Below are positions 1 to 6,891 of a stretch of DNA of 64,000 bases, piece by piece. The number at the start of each line of letters is the position of its first letter. Within the stretch, counting starts at the first letter, position 1. A program made the position numbers and the translations under genes. Location: NCBI RefSeq assembly GCF_900141795.1, contig NZ_FSRE01000002.1:455029-519028 (forward strand). The letters run 5' to 3'. The notes under the pieces are model-generated. The model saw only the letters and a program-made list of their open reading frames with translations, was not told the DNA's origin and ran no database searches. The stretch is from Sulfurivirga caldicuralii. Lineage in GTDB: Bacteria > Pseudomonadota > Gammaproteobacteria > Thiomicrospirales > Thiomicrospiraceae.

Positions 1-2537
1 ATCAGCGCCTGTCGTGCCGTGTCGAAACGACGCCACTGGGTAAAGGGCGACAGCAGCCGCGCAGCAATCTGCGGATTGAGCTTGTCCACCTTGAGGATTT
101 CGTCCGCCAGGAATACATAGCCTGACCCGTCTGCACGGTGAAAGGCAGCGCGATTCTGCCCGAATACGCCCAGCAGACTACGCACACGGTTGGGATTGGT
201 ATAGGTGAAATCAGGGTGGCGCGTCAGCATGCGCACATGCTCCAGGGTGTGCGGGTGATCACTGCCCGCCTGCAGCGCGAACCACTTGTCGATAACCAGC
301 GGATCGTTGCGGAAACGATAGTAGAAGTCGTCCAGCGCCGTCTTGCGCGCCGCATGTTCCACCCCTGTCAGGGCACGCAAGGCTCCGAAGCGGTCGGTCA
401 TGTTATTGGCATGCTGATAGTGGTACAGCGCCTGTTCGATCCACTTGGCCTTACCGGTCTGCACCAGATAGTGCAGTGCCAGGGTTCGCAGGCTGCGCTT
501 TCCATACTGCTCGGCATTGAAGGTATAGGGCTGATCAAGTTCAGCAGACAGTGTGTCGTAAATGCTCGCCCATTGAACTTCAAAACGCTGCGCAAGCTCG
601 CTCTGTAGCGCTTTTCGAGCCTGATGAATCGCCTCCACCGCAATGGTCTCGAACTGCTCGCCCAAGGTGACCTCATCAGGCAGTGTCAGCGCCAGTGCAT
701 GCCAGGCCGGATCTTCCAGGGCAGCCTGCAGGCGCACGCCGACGGCATCGAGATAGGTTTGTGGCCATGCAGGCGCCTCGCCCCGCTCGATTGCAGTGAC
801 CGCCTCCATCAGCGCCTTGAGGGCAAGAGTATTGAGTGCATCCCAGCGCAGGAAGTCGTCGGGGTCGTGCGCTGCCAGCAGGGCCCATTCCGCGTCATCA
901 AGATCTGTCTCCAGAATCACCGGCGCAGAGAAGTCCCGCAACAGCGCCGGCACTGCACCCTCCGGCACCTGCTCGAGCACCAGTTGCTGATGGCGGGTAT
1001 CGAACAGATGGACATACTCCATGCCCAGTTCTTCACCCCCTACCACCAACGGTAGAGGATTGCCTGAGGCATCCAGCAATCCCAAGCGAATTGGAATGGG
1101 CAATGGCGTAAAGCCCTCGCCCACTTTTGGCAACGACTGCGTCAAATCCAGCGTCAGGCGTTGCGAGTCCGCATCATAGTGACGCCGCACCTTAACATGA
1201 GGCGTCCCAGGCTGATCGTACCAGGCTCGCATGGACGACAGGTCTACCCCGTTGGCATCCGCCATGGCCTGACGAAAGTCATCCACGGTGACAGCCTGAC
1301 CATCGTGGCGCTGGAAGTACAGATCCATACCTTTGCGGAAGCCTTCGCGTCCCAGCAGCGTCTGGTAAATACGCACCACCTCGGCGCCCTTTTCGTATAC
1401 CGTCATGGTGTAGAAATTGTCCATCTTGATATAGGACTTGGGCTGGATGGGGTGCGCCATGGGTCCCGCATCTTCCGGGAACTGATAGCGACGCAAATGA
1501 ATCACATCCTGAATGCGCTTGATGGACGGCAGCAGCATATCCGCAGTAAATTCCTGATCCCGGAAAACGGTCAAGCCTTCCTTCAGCGTCAGCTGGAACC
1601 AGTCGCGGCAGGTCACCCGATTGCCCGTCCAGTTATGGAAGTATTCGTGCGCCACCACCGACTCGATGCCTTCATAGTCAGTATCCGTAGCCGTCTCCGG
1701 CCTGGCGAGAATGTACTTGGAGTTGAAGATATTGAGACTCTTGTTCTCCATCGCCCCCATGTTGAAGTCATCCACGGCGACAATATTGAACACGTCCAGG
1801 TCGTAACTAAGCCCGAAACGCTCCTCATCCCAGCGCATGGCGCGCTTGAGTGCCTGCATGGCAAACTCGCAGCGGTCGATATTGTGGGGCTCCACGTAGA
1901 TGCGCAGCGTCACGTCACGCTCTCCCGCCGTGGTGTAGTGATCTTCGATGAACTGCAGATCGCCCGCCACCAGCGCAAACAGGTAGCAGGGCTTTTTCCA
2001 CGGATCGTGCCAGAGCGCATAGTGCTGCCCATCAGGCAAATCCCCCTGCTCAATGAGATTGCCGTTGGATAGGAGTACCGGATACGCAGACTTGTCCGCT
2101 TCGATTCGCACAGTGTAGGTGGCCAGTACATCCGGACGATCCAGAAACGGCGTAATGCGGCGAAACCCTTCAGCCTCACACTGGGTGCAAAAATTGCCAC
2201 TGGAAAGATACAGCCCTTCCAGCGCCGTGTTTTCCTTTGGGTTGATGCGATTGCGAATCCGCAGGGTAAAGCGTTCGGGCACGTCCTCAATGATCAGCCT
2301 ACCGTCCTCGATCCGCCAGGCTGACTCGCCAAGTTCAATGCCATCCAGTGCAACAGACTCGACAACCAGGTTTTCCAGATTCAGCTGCAGGGGTTCCTCC
2401 GCCCGTTGCCGCCGCATGGCAAGTGTACTGGTGACTCGGGTGGCAACCGGGTCCAGCTGGAAAAGCAGGTGGACGTCATCAATGGCAAAAGCGGGGGATT
2501 GATAATCTTCAAGGCGGTGTTCAACAGGTGCACGCAT
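1..2537 (-). CDS. pepN: Aminopeptidase N (M1 family zinc metallopeptidase), 3' end cut by window edge
   Basis: M1 aminopeptidase that removes N-terminal residues from peptides in the cytoplasm. The minus-strand frame is open from an ATG at 2537 to the window edge (845 codons; about 35 residues short of the usual ~880). The exopeptidase motif GAMEN falls at residues 261-265. The zinc motif HEYFHNWTGNR starts at residue 297, with ligands His297 and His301, the same numbering as E. coli PepN. It lies downstream of pal on the same strand, but a strong hairpin separates the two, so it probably has its own promoter. Family assignment is certain; only the extreme C-terminus is missing. Confidence 0.97.
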   Translation of the reverse strand, partial: MRAPVEHRLEDYQSPAFAIDDVHLLFQLDPVATRVTSTLAMRRQRAEEPLQLNLENLVVESVALDGIELGESAWRIEDGRLIIEDVPERFTLRIRNRINPKENTALEGLYLSSGNFCTQCEAEGFRRITPFLDRPDVLATYTVRIEADKSAYPVLLSNGNLIEQGDLPDGQHYALWHDPWKKPCYLFALVAGDLQFIEDHYTTAGERDVTLRIYVEPHNIDRCEFAMQALKRAMRWDEERFGLSYDLDVFNIVAVDDFNMGAMENKSLNIFNSKYILARPETATDTDYEGIESVVAHEYFHNWTGNRVTCRDWFQLTLKEGLTVFRDQEFTADMLLPSIKRIQDVIHLRRYQFPEDAGPMAHPIQPKSYIKMDNFYTMTVYEKGAEVVRIYQTLLGREGFRKGMDLYFQRHDGQAVTVDDFRQAMADANGVDLSSMRAWYDQPGTPHVKVRRHYDADSQRLTLDLTQSLPKVGEGFTPLPIPIRLGLLDASGNPLPLVVGGEELGMEYVHLFDTRHQQLVLEQVPEGAVPALLRDFSAPVILETDLDDAEWALLAAHDPDDFLRWDALNTLALKALMEAVTAIERGEAPAWPQTYLDAVGVRLQAALEDPAWHALALTLPDEVTLGEQFETIAVEAIHQARKALQSELAQRFEVQWASIYDTLSAELDQPYTFNAEQYGKRSLRTLALHYLVQTGKAKWIEQALYHYQHANNMTDRFGALRALTGVEHAARKTALDDFYYRFRNDPLVIDKWFALQAGSDHPHTLEHVRMLTRHPDFTYTNPNRVRSLLGVFGQNRAAFHRADGSGYVFLADEILKVDKLNPQIAARLLSPFTQWRRFDTARQAL

Positions 2538-2562
2538 TGGCTATTCAGTCTCCAGAAATGAC

Positions 2563-2595
2563 AAAGCCTTTCGTTGCAGTGCAACGAAAGGCTTT
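2563..2595 (-). terminator. Hairpin between pal and pepN
   Basis: Perfect 15-bp inverted repeat (AAAGCCTTTCGTTGC, 3-nt loop, complementary arm) lying 24 bp after the pal stop. The following U tract on the minus strand is short and interrupted, so termination may be partial. Confidence 0.7.
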
Positions 2596-2618
2596 CGGTT
2601 GAATCGATTCAGTAATGA

Positions 2619-3167
2619 TCAGTGCGGACGGACGAAGGCGTTAATGCCATACACGAATGTTGCACGGCGGTTTTTCGCCCACGCCTCTTCATTGTGCGCC
2701 GGATCCAGCGGATAGGCCTCACCGTAACTTACGGTCTGAATGCGACTGGGGCTGACACCTTCAGCTACCAGCGCATTGTAGGCTGCATTGGCACGGCGCT
2801 CACCCAGTGCCAGGTTGTATTCATCACTGCCACGCTCATCACAGTAACCGGCAATGGTGACTTTCACTTCAGGATGCGCCGCCATGAACTTGGCATGTTC
2901 CTGAATGACGGAGAAGTATTCAGGCTTGATGGCTGACTTGTCAAAATCGAAATGAACACGCTTTTCGCGCAGAGCCACCATCTGCTGTTGCAGCACCTCG
3001 CGAGACTCCACCGCTTCTTCTGCTGCGACGTTTGTCTTGGCTGCGTCCTGAGCCGCTTCTGTTTTCGCTGCTTCTGCTGGCGTTGCTTCCTGTTTCGGTG
3101 TACTGCTACACCCTGTCAGGGCCAGTCCCAGAAAACCTGCCGCAAACAGCATATGAAGTTTTTTCAT
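2619..3167 (-). CDS. pal: Peptidoglycan-associated lipoprotein (OmpA-like)
   Basis: Outer-membrane lipoprotein that binds peptidoglycan and works with Tol proteins in envelope constriction. The start at 3167 is chosen because AAGGAG sits 7 nt upstream, and because the protein then opens MKKLHMLFAAGFLGLALTGC, a lipoprotein signal with lipobox LTGC. An Ala/Glu-rich linker (about residues 20-65) precedes an OmpA-like domain containing the conserved TIAGYCDERGSDEYNLALGERRA block. The length, 182 aa, is normal for Pal. It is unusual in standing alone: neither tolQRAB upstream nor cpoB/ybgF downstream is present. Its own promoter and the FNR-box region lie upstream. Confidence 0.93.
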   Translation of the reverse strand: MKKLHMLFAAGFLGLALTGCSSTPKQEATPAEAAKTEAAQDAAKTNVAAEEAVESREVLQQQMVALREKRVHFDFDKSAIKPEYFSVIQEHAKFMAAHPEVKVTIAGYCDERGSDEYNLALGERRANAAYNALVAEGVSPSRIQTVSYGEAYPLDPAHNEEAWAKNRRATFVYGINAFVRPH

Positions 3168-3214
3168 GCCACGCTCCTTCAAAAGGTAAGAATGATCAGT
3201 TGGATACTGTGCAG

Positions 3215-3242
3215 GATATATGGATCAGGCAATCATTTTCAA
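3215..3242 (-). promoter_or_regulatory. Candidate sigma-70 promoter of pal
   Basis: On the minus strand TTGAAA (3237-3242) is followed after 16 bp by TATATC (3215-3220). It lies downstream of the fnr-side terminator and about 50 bp before the pal start codon, so pal can be read independently of fnr. Inferred from sequence only. Confidence 0.4.
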
Positions 3243-3250
3243 CCCCACCA

Positions 3251-3278
3251 ACAAAAAAACCCGGACATCTGTCCGGGT
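3251..3278 (-). terminator. Rho-independent terminator downstream of fnr
   Basis: 8-bp stem ACCCGGAC/GTCCGGGT with a 4-nt loop, followed on the minus strand by an eight-base U run. It can terminate fnr transcripts, or the short transcript expected from the FNR-box promoter at 3334-3375. Confidence 0.85.
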
Positions 3279-3327
3279 CAAGCGGGCTACATTATGGAGG
3301 AACCGATCAAATCGATTTCCATCAGCA
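3251..3327 (-). ncRNA. Candidate FNR-controlled small RNA
   Basis: Predicted from context only. A -10-like TTTAAT at 3334-3339 places a start near 3327, exactly 41.5 bp from the centre of an FNR box. About 77 nt later comes a strong intrinsic terminator. No open reading frame is evident. The transcript would carry an exposed UUCCUCC tract that could pair with Shine-Dalgarno sequences. The arrangement resembles enteric FnrS, but no sequence homology is claimed. Confidence 0.4.
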
Positions 3328-3333
3328 GTTCCC

Positions 3334-3375
3334 ATTAAACCCTATTTAAGATAGGGAATACTTGACCCAGATCAA
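3334..3375 (-). promoter_or_regulatory. FNR box plus -10 (class II arrangement)
   Basis: TTGACCCAGATCAA at 3362-3375 matches the FNR consensus TTGAT-N4-ATCAA at nine of ten positions. On the minus strand the -10 candidate TTTAAT is at 3334-3339, which puts the box centre 41.5 bp from the inferred start, the classic spacing for FNR activation. The box abuts the fnr stop codon. Confidence 0.55.
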
Positions 3376-3378
3376 TTT

Positions 3379-4113
3379 TCAGCCACGTTTTCGCGCGCGA
3401 TAGTGACATTCCGGCTGGGCGCACCCTTCTGCCAGAGCCTGCAAGGCCTCGGCATCGAGAATATCCACCTGCTTGCGTCGCCAGCTGAGCCAGCCATTGT
3501 TCTGAAAACGATTTAATACGCGGGAGAAGGTTTCCGGTGTCAGACCGAGATAAGTGGCCACTTCCCGGTGCAGAATGGGCAGTCGGAAAGAGGTTGAATC
3601 CAGTCCCCGTGCATGAAAGCGATTGGCAATGCTGAGCACAAAGGCGGCAACACGTTCTTCAGCGGTCTTGTTGAGCAACTGGTCAAAGTGCTCCCGCTCC
3701 AGGCGCAGATCCTGGGCCAACATGCTGAGGATCTGGCGATTGAGGGTGGGAATTTTCTGCGCCAGGGTTTCCAGATCATCGCGGTGGATACGACAGAAGG
3801 TGCAATTGTCCAGCGTAATGGCGTCGAAGGGATACACCGGGCTATCAAGCGCTTCCATGCCCAGGACATCACCGGGCAGATAAAAGGCATGAATGATCTC
3901 ATTGCCTGCCTGGTCGAAACGACTCAGCTTGACCACACCCGATTTGAGTGCATAGAGGAAGTCTGCAGCGTCTCCGGCGCTGAACAGCTGACTGCCACGG
4001 GGGATAGCCGGATGAGAGGAAACAATCTGATCCAGCTGTGCGATTTCGTTACTGGACAGACTCTTGGGGAAACAGATCCGCTGCAGTCCACAGTGCGCAC
4101 AGGAAATATGCAT
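3379..4113 (-). CDS. fnr: FNR-type oxygen-sensing transcription regulator
   Basis: Crp/Fnr-family regulator of 244 aa. The N-terminal C5-X2-C8-X5-C14 pattern plus Cys107 (TFCRIHR) reproduces the four [4Fe-4S] ligands of E. coli FNR, so it should lose dimerisation when exposed to oxygen. A cyclic-nucleotide-like beta roll (about residues 35-120) and dimer helix are followed by a helix-turn-helix, REVATYLGLTPETFSRVLNRF. Its Glu-Ser-Arg recognition residues predict binding to TTGAT-N4-ATCAA. A matching box lies just past its own 3' end. No strong Shine-Dalgarno precedes the ATG, but the cysteine motif demands this start. Confidence 0.93.
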   Translation of the reverse strand: MHISCAHCGLQRICFPKSLSSNEIAQLDQIVSSHPAIPRGSQLFSAGDAADFLYALKSGVVKLSRFDQAGNEIIHAFYLPGDVLGMEALDSPVYPFDAITLDNCTFCRIHRDDLETLAQKIPTLNRQILSMLAQDLRLEREHFDQLLNKTAEERVAAFVLSIANRFHARGLDSTSFRLPILHREVATYLGLTPETFSRVLNRFQNNGWLSWRRKQVDILDAEALQALAEGCAQPECHYRARKRG

Positions 4114-4837
4114 TGATTCAAGCCCGCTTGGATGGAGTGTACTTATATTTTTATGTGGCGAGATCGGTGCATCACCCGTTGCGCTCGCGCCATGGACACA
4201 ACGCCATGGAGAAGCATCGGATCAACCTCGCCTCGCTTGTGATCATGGTAGGTTGTTGCGCCGTTTTTTTCAATGGAAATGATACATTCCCATGCAACCA
4301 ATCCACTGTCTATTTTTTAATCAGTTTAACGCCAAGCGTTGGAATCATTGGCGATTGCGGCAAGCTTGTTGCAAACAATGCACAAAGTTATCCACAGATT
4401 CTGTGGATAATGCACACCTCAAAAAATATCAATGCCTTAGGCGCAGAATAACGCCATTATCTCTTTAATTTCAATCGCTTGCACAACTATTAACAAACAG
4501 CTTTAAAAAGTTAACGTTGGTGAGATTTGTGCTTTGTCAACCCGTCAAAGCAAAGTTATTCACCGGATTTTTTATAAAAGGGGCAAAAGTTATTTATGGA
4601 ATCTTATCCCTGACCGAGCCCCCGTAACATGCACGAGGTGGATCAGGGTTGATCCCTGCGCCTGATTGACACAACCTATCACCACTGCAAGCTCGAATCG
4701 CAACCATGGCAGCATCCTGCCGCATCAATAAAAACGCTGCTTCATCGCCAGCCAGAACGCCCCCAGCAAACAGCCGTTCAGACAGGTTCGACCATCACTT
4801 AAAATACAGTCCCTTTAACACTTCAGGATCACAGGCG
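4114..4837. other. Gene-free, partly A+T-rich divergent intergenic region
   Basis: 724 bp without a credible gene, between fnr (minus) and the kinase-Rieske gene (plus). From about 4261 to 4610 it is clearly richer in A+T than its surroundings. It holds two consensus DnaA boxes (4388-4410), weaker matches at 4556-4564 (TTATTCACC) and 4590-4598, an inverted repeat GCTTTG/CAAAGC (4531-4551), a palindrome GGATCA-N4-TGATCC (4640-4655) and a direct repeat CGCCATGGA (4189 and 4202). It must contain promoters for both flanking genes. Confidence 0.7.
4388..4410. promoter_or_regulatory. Inverted pair of consensus DnaA boxes
   Basis: TTATCCACA at 4388-4396 on plus and the same nonamer on minus at 4402-4410, separated by 5 bp. 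Both match TTATNCACA perfectly. A one-mismatch box TTATTCACC is at 4556-4564. The site could serve DnaA-dependent control, DnaA titration or an origin; the sequence alone cannot say which. Confidence 0.65.
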
Positions 4838-6058
4838 ATGAGCAGCTTTCTTGGTGTAGGCAACCTGGTACTGGACACCATTCTGACGACCAGCCACTTT
4901 CCAGCTGAAAACGAGGAAATGCGGGCAGAGGCGCGCCAGCTGCAGCCCGGCGGCAATGCGGCCAACACCCTCTATGTTCTCAAGCAACTTGGACATGAGT
5001 GCGCCCTTGCCAGCGCTATTGCCGTGGACGACAGCGGACGCAAGCTGCTCAAGGCCGTCAGTGACCGCGGTATTGATACATCGCTGTGTCAGAAACGCCT
5101 CAAGGGGGCTACGCCAACCAGCTACGTACTGGTCAACAAGGAAAACGGCAGCCGCACCATCGTGCACTACCGCGATCTGGCCGAACTGGACTTCGAGCAC
5201 TTCGCCAGGCAAGAAATCGAGCGTTTTGACTGGCTCCACTTTGAAGGTCGCAATGTGGACAACCTCAAAGGCATGCTCAATATCGCCCGCACATTCTGCC
5301 CGAATACGCCTATCAGCCTCGAGCTGGAAAAGCCGCGCGATGGTATCGAAGCGCTCTTTGGCGTGCCCAATCTTATTATTATCGCGCGACACTATGCTAA
5401 CGATACGGGATTGGCGGATGCAGAAGCGGCTATCGAGCATGTGCGCACCTTTGCGCCTCAAGCCACACTCGTCTGCACCTGGGGCAGTGATGGCGCCTGG
5501 TTTGCCTCACCGGGGAATCCCATTCGGCACCAGCCAGCCATTCCTGTTCCCCGCGTTGTGGACACACTGGGGGCCGGCGACACCTTTAATGCCGGACTTT
5601 TGCATAAACTGGCAGAAGGCGCCCCCATTGATGAGGCCGTCCGCTTTGCCGCAGAGCTGGCGGCACGCAAGATTCGCCAGCAGGGTTTTGATAATCTGCT
5701 CGCTCCTTTAGCGGATGACCAGCCACTGACGCATGTGGACAATGTCACCAACGCCCGCGCCACCATTGCGCGCGTCCCTGGCAAGGAGTTCAGCGTCATT
5801 CTCATCAAGGATGGTGAAGGGAAAATCCGCGCGTGGGTCAACAACTGCCCGCATCAGCATGTTCCGCTCAACGAAGCCTACAAGGTGGACGTCAATCCCT
5901 TTACCCAAACCATGAAATGCTCAGTGCACGATGCCTGGTTCAAGGTGGATGATGGGGAATGTGTCGAAGGCCCCTGTTACGGCGATCACCTGACGCCCTT
6001 CCCTATCCGCATTGATGAGGACGGCAATATCTATGCCGATACGTCCGAAAGCGACTGA
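4838..6058 (+). CDS. PfkB-family carbohydrate kinase fused to a Rieske [2Fe-2S] domain
   Basis: 406-aa two-domain protein; start 4838 chosen from AGGA 8-11 nt upstream and the MSSFLGVGN opening typical of PfkB kinases. Residues 1 to about 290 are a ribokinase/ketohexokinase-like kinase with substrate motif PGGN (37-40) and the anion hole/catalytic base DTLGAGDT (242-249, Asp248). Residues about 300-406 are a Rieske domain with Cys337-X-His339 and Cys361-X2-His364, complete for a [2Fe-2S] cluster. No stop or frameshift separates the domains. The substrate is unknown; sugar or nucleoside phosphorylation is inferred from the family. The single-cluster Rieske half resembles small ferredoxins rather than a respiratory subunit. 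No operon partner follows. Confidence 0.88.
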   Translation: MSSFLGVGNLVLDTILTTSHFPAENEEMRAEARQLQPGGNAANTLYVLKQLGHECALASAIAVDDSGRKLLKAVSDRGIDTSLCQKRLKGATPTSYVLVNKENGSRTIVHYRDLAELDFEHFARQEIERFDWLHFEGRNVDNLKGMLNIARTFCPNTPISLELEKPRDGIEALFGVPNLIIIARHYANDTGLADAEAAIEHVRTFAPQATLVCTWGSDGAWFASPGNPIRHQPAIPVPRVVDTLGAGDTFNAGLLHKLAEGAPIDEAVRFAAELAARKIRQQGFDNLLAPLADDQPLTHVDNVTNARATIARVPGKEFSVILIKDGEGKIRAWVNNCPHQHVPLNEAYKVDVNPFTQTMKCSVHDAWFKVDDGECVEGPCYGDHLTPFPIRIDEDGNIYADTSESD

Positions 6059-6074
6059 AAGCGTGAATTACAAA

Positions 6075-6097
6075 GGGGGTCCCCGACTTTTTTGAAA
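6075..6097 (+). repeat. Dispersed GGGGGTCCCCGAC element, copy A (intergenic)
   Basis: GGGGGTCCCCGACTTTTTT followed by GAAA, 16 bp after the kinase-Rieske stop. It is one of six near-identical copies in the window and the only one outside a gene. Confidence 0.85.
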
Positions 6098-6100
6098 GCA

Positions 6101-6129
6101 CAAAAAAAGCCCGCTGCAAGAAGCGGGCT
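6101..6129 (-). terminator. Rho-independent terminator of rnr-rlmB
   Basis: 8-bp stem AGCCCGCT/AGCGGGCT with a 6-nt loop, followed on the minus strand by a U7 run. It lies 25 bp beyond the rlmB stop. Confidence 0.85.
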
Positions 6130-6153
6130 GCTCAGAAGGCAAAAATGGCCCTT

Positions 6154-6891
6154 TCAGGCATAGCGACGCTGCCGCAGGGTTTCATAGAGCGCAACCCCGG
6201 CAGCAACGGAAACATTGAGGCTTTCCACGCTGCCCACCATGGGCAGCGCACAGATAAAGTCACACTGCTCTCGCGTCAGGCGGCGCAGCCCCTTTCCTTC
6301 CGCACCCAACACCAGGCCCACGGGACCGGTGAGATCCTGCTGAAACAACACCGTATCCGTCTCGCCCGCCAGGCCCACCAGCCATAGACCAGCCTCCTTG
6401 GCGGCTTCCATGGCGCGGGCCAAGTTGTTGACCGCAATGACGGGTATGGTTTCGGCCGCACCGCTGGCCACCTTGCGCACCACCGGTGTCACCCCGACAG
6501 ACTGATGCTTGGGGATGACGATGGCCTGAGCACCTGTGGCATCACACGTGCGCAAAATGGCGCCCAGATTGTGGGGATCCTGCACTTCATCGAGAAAAAC
6601 GATGAGGGGCTGTTCAACGGAACCGATCAACTCGGGCAAGTCGGTCTCAGTGAAGCGGGGAGAAGCGCTTTTGGCCAGCTCCGCCACCACACCCTGGTGA
6701 ACCCCTTCGAAGCGTTCGAAAAAGCGGCGGTCGGCAAAATCGACAGTGATGCCCTGCTTTTGCGCCAGCTGCTGCAGTTTCTGCTGACGGGTATTGAGCC
6801 GCCCACGCCCCATGACCAGGCGGCAAACCCCCTGTCCGCCCTGCTTGAGCAGCTTTTCAACAGCATGCAGGCCGTAAACCCAGTCGCTCAT
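6154..6891 (-). CDS. rlmB: 23S rRNA 2'-O-ribose methyltransferase RlmB (SpoU/TrmH family)
   Basis: SpoU-class knotted methyltransferase, expected to methylate Gm2251 of 23S rRNA. 245 aa, standard for RlmB. An N-terminal substrate-binding domain (residues 1 to about 75, MSDWVYGLHAVEKLL) precedes the SPOUT domain with its three signature motifs: DPHNLGAILRT, LVLGAEGKGLRRL and SVESLNVSVAAGVALYE. The start overlaps the rnr stop by 4 bp, so translation is probably coupled; rnr-rlmB is the conserved gammaproteobacterial order. Confidence 0.95.
   Translation of the reverse strand: MSDWVYGLHAVEKLLKQGGQGVCRLVMGRGRLNTRQQKLQQLAQKQGITVDFADRRFFERFEGVHQGVVAELAKSASPRFTETDLPELIGSVEQPLIVFLDEVQDPHNLGAILRTCDATGAQAIVIPKHQSVGVTPVVRKVASGAAETIPVIAVNNLARAMEAAKEAGLWLVGLAGETDTVLFQQDLTGPVGLVLGAEGKGLRRLTREQCDFICALPMVGSVESLNVSVAAGVALYETLRQRRYA

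Noticed and set aside
4038..4451. 137-codon plus-strand frame in the fnr upstream gap
   Set aside because: It begins antisense inside fnr, has no motif, and runs through the DnaA boxes; composition is non-coding.
4637..4662. FNR box candidate around the GGATCA/TGATCC palindrome
   Set aside because: Half-sites are in the wrong order for TTGAT-N4-ATCAA.
4706..4837. Upstream extension of the kinase-Rieske gene by 44 codons
   Set aside because: The extension has Ser/Pro/Arg-rich sequence unlike any PfkB N-terminus, and a good AGGA-spaced ATG exists at 4838.
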